From Cupriavidus basilensis (lineage in GTDB: Bacteria; Pseudomonadota; Gammaproteobacteria; Burkholderiales; Burkholderiaceae): a stretch of 64,000 bases of DNA. Within the stretch, counting starts at the first letter, position 1. The number at the start of each line of letters is the position of its first letter. Positions 62,265 through 64,000 of this stretch are shown one piece after another. The stretch spans positions 3,534,001 through 3,598,000 of the forward strand of contig NZ_CP010536.1 in the NCBI RefSeq assembly GCF_000832305.1. The letters run 5' to 3'. Both the position numbers and the translations under genes were made by a program. Under the pieces are notes generated by a model. The model did no database searches. It saw only the letters and a program-made list of their open reading frames with translations, and was not told where the DNA came from.

Positions 62265-63503
62265 ATGAATCGAGTATATATAGCCGGGGCGGGAATGACC
62301 GCCTTCGGAAAACATCTTGACCGAGGTCTGAAATCATTGGCTTCCGAAGCGATTTCGGCTGCGCTGCGTGATGCGGGAATGTCCAAGGATGCGATTCAGG
62401 CGGCGTACATGGGAAACGCGGCCGCGGGTGTAATGACGGGACAAGTGCTGGTCCCCGGACAGGTTGTACTTCGAGGCATGGGCATCGGGCGCATTCCAGT
62501 TGTCAATATTGAGAATGCATGTGCCACGTCTGCCTCTGCATTCCAGCAAGCCGTCACGATGATCGAACTGGGCGCCTACGACGTTGTGCTGGTGGCTGGC
62601 TTCGAAAAATTGTATAGCGAAGATAAGCGCAAGACGTTCTCGGTCTTCCAGGGCGCGGTCGACGTGGAAGCAATGGACGACGTTCTGGCATCGCTCGCGA
62701 AGAGTATCAGAGATACCGGCTCGGAAGCCGACCTTGCCGGGGCCGGTACCACTCGTTCTCTCTTTATGGATATCTACGCGGCCATGGCACGTGAGTATTC
62801 GAAAGAGACTGGGGCTACCGCTCGGCACTTCGCCATGGTATCGGCAAAAAATTCAAGGCACGGCAGCTTGAATCCTAAAGCCCAGTTCCGGGAAGTGTTG
62901 ACCGTGGATGAAGTGCTAGCGGCTCCAATGGTAGTCGCTCCGTTGACGCGACCCATGTGTTCGCCTATCGGGGATGGAGCGGCGGCCCTGGTACTCGTCT
63001 CAGAAAAGAAGGCGAAGGGGCTCGGACTGCAAAAGCGTGTGCGGGTACTGTCGTCCGTTGCCGCTACTGGATGGGATTATCAGGGCGGCGAGGAGAGGCT
63101 CGTGCCGTATGCGGCGAGGAAGGCTTATGAAAAGGCCGCCATCGAACCCAGTGACATTGACGTAGTCGAGCTACACGATGCGGGGGCGCCAGCGGAACTC
63201 ATGTACTACGAGTATCTGGGCCTTGCGAAGCCCGGTGCGGGGATCGAACTGATTGAAAGTGGCGCGACGGAACTCGGCGGCCGCATTCCCGTCAACACGT
63301 CCGGCGGATTGCTTCGCAAAGGGCATCCTATTGGTGCTTCTGGATGTGCTCAACTCGTTGAGCTATTCGATCAACTGTTGGGACGCGCTGACGCTCGCCA
63401 AGTTGACGGCGCGCGCACTGCCGTCGCAGAGAATGGTGGAGGCTGGATTGGGGACGACGCAGCGACCGTCGTGGTTTCTGTCTTGCAGAGAGAAGACCAA
63501 TGA
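62265..63503 (+). CDS. SCP2-type thiolase (acetyl-CoA acetyltransferase family)
   Basis: The 412-residue product has the thiolase N-terminal nucleophile Cys86 in NIENACATSASAF and the late motif GHPIGASGCAQL. The middle block reads ELHDAGAPAELMYYEYLG, where most SCP2-type thiolases have HDAFA. It should cleave a 3-ketoacyl-CoA, or condense, releasing acetyl- or another acyl-CoA. It is translationally coupled to the acyl-CoA ligase gene by an ATGA overlap and has a TetR operator directly in front. Confidence 0.93.
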   Translation: MNRVYIAGAGMTAFGKHLDRGLKSLASEAISAALRDAGMSKDAIQAAYMGNAAAGVMTGQVLVPGQVVLRGMGIGRIPVVNIENACATSASAFQQAVTMIELGAYDVVLVAGFEKLYSEDKRKTFSVFQGAVDVEAMDDVLASLAKSIRDTGSEADLAGAGTTRSLFMDIYAAMAREYSKETGATARHFAMVSAKNSRHGSLNPKAQFREVLTVDEVLAAPMVVAPLTRPMCSPIGDGAAALVLVSEKKAKGLGLQKRVRVLSSVAATGWDYQGGEERLVPYAARKAYEKAAIEPSDIDVVELHDAGAPAELMYYEYLGLAKPGAGIELIESGATELGGRIPVNTSGGLLRKGHPIGASGCAQLVELFDQLLGRADARQVDGARTAVAENGGGWIGDDAATVVVSVLQREDQ

Positions 63504-64000
63504 AACATCTTGAGGTGAGCATCCTCGATGTGATACGCCGCAGGGCATTCGAAACGCCCGATTCCGTCGCATTGATATTTGAAGGGGCGGAGACGGTCGC
63601 CGACGTCGAAGTCACGTATGCCGCATTGTGGGATCGGATTCAGGCAGTGGGCCGCGGCCTGAAGCATAGCGGATTGGCATCCGGTGACAGGTGCGCCACG
63701 CTAATGGCAAATCATCTCGAGTTCATCGAGTTGCTATTCGCGTGCAGTCTGATCGGCGTGACGCTCGTGCCAATCGATCCACGAACGCGTGGGGAAAAAC
63801 TCGCATTCATGCTGGCGCAGGTCAACGCGTCTGCATTGGTGTCGGCCGACTACTCGCTTGCGCACGTTCTGGAAGTATTGGATGAATCGCCCTCGCGCAC
63901 CTGCATTGCGGTCGTTGCCACCGGCGAAAAAGCAGCCGCCAGGCCCTGCAACGATTCGATAAGAGACTTTGCCGATTTCTATCGTGATGGTGACGAGATC
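63500..64000 (+). CDS. AMP-dependent acyl-CoA ligase, N-terminal part (runs off window)
   Basis: ATG 63500 overlaps the thiolase stop codon by 4 bp. The 167 residues visible match the N-terminal domain of ANL-family ligases: RRRAFETPDSVALIFEG, VTYAALWDRIQAVGRGL, GDRCATLMANHLEFIELLFA and GVTLVPIDPRTRGEKLAFML. The AMP-binding P-loop and the C-terminal domain lie outside the window. It should activate a carboxylic acid with ATP and CoA, feeding the thiolase. Confidence 0.92.
   Translation, partial: MKHLEVSILDVIRRRAFETPDSVALIFEGAETVADVEVTYAALWDRIQAVGRGLKHSGLASGDRCATLMANHLEFIELLFACSLIGVTLVPIDPRTRGEKLAFMLAQVNASALVSADYSLAHVLEVLDESPSRTCIAVVATGEKAAARPCNDSIRDFADFYRDGDEI

Overview
The window is GC-rich DNA whose gene content fits a beta-proteobacterium of the Burkholderiaceae (Cupriavidus/Ralstonia/Burkholderia type). 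Pointers are a beta-proteobacterial trimeric porin, an orphan Bug/TctC binding protein, a DUF4148 exported protein, MocR and LysR regulators and a VgrG spike protein. This placement is inference from gene content; there is no rRNA or other phylogenetic marker here. The density of accessory catabolic clusters and IS remnants suggests a secondary replicon or genomic-island territory.

Layout. 1-8 kb: the 5' part of a type VI secretion vgrG on the minus strand, small hypothetical genes, then a plus-strand run of a zinc-ribbon membrane protein, a glycine-zipper lipoprotein and a multipass zinc-ribbon membrane protein. 8-29 kb: a catabolic island on the minus strand. It holds a porin, an operon of ureidoglycolate lyase, PuuE-like deacetylase, polar amino-acid-type ABC transporter, epimerase and two SDRs, a LysR regulator, and a second operon of ABC transporter, dihydropyrimidinase/hydantoinase and epimerase. 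The porin and both operons carry the same 41-bp upstream element containing a LysR box (TAAC-N5-GTTA), so they look like one regulon. The island is scarred by IS3, IS5, IS110 and IS630 remnants. Between its two operons sits a cassette (TetR, FAD disulfide oxidoreductase, methyltransferase) bracketed by 121-bp inverted repeats that resemble one end of an IS5-type element.

29-44 kb: a cupin/epimerase pair divergent from a MocR regulator, an EF-G paralogue, a translationally coupled pair of solute-binding lipoprotein and GGDEF-EAL protein, a LysR gene divergent from a class IV aminotransferase, a class I aldolase, and a CyaC-like membrane/ferredoxin/adenylate cyclase. 44-48 kb: an ECF sigma/anti-sigma locus. 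Four promoters of identical architecture (GGAATAA-N14-CGGTTY) lie in front of the sigma gene, a metallophosphoesterase-cupredoxin pair, a DUF4148 gene and a small DGA-repeat protein gene. 48-54 kb: a class A penicillin-binding protein, a YbaK-like deacylase, katG, and an isochorismatase-fold protein lacking its catalytic residues.

54-60 kb: a coupled minus-strand operon (acyl-CoA dehydrogenase, nitronate-monooxygenase-like flavoprotein, Bug protein, CaiB CoA-transferase) with a divergent LysR gene. 60-64 kb: a lower-GC cluster of cyclase-family metal hydrolase, TetR regulator, SCP2-type thiolase and acyl-CoA ligase (running off the window). A shared palindrome GTAAC-N3-GTTAC precedes the cyclase and thiolase genes and lies, with one mismatch, at the start of the tetR gene, which suggests a local TetR regulon.
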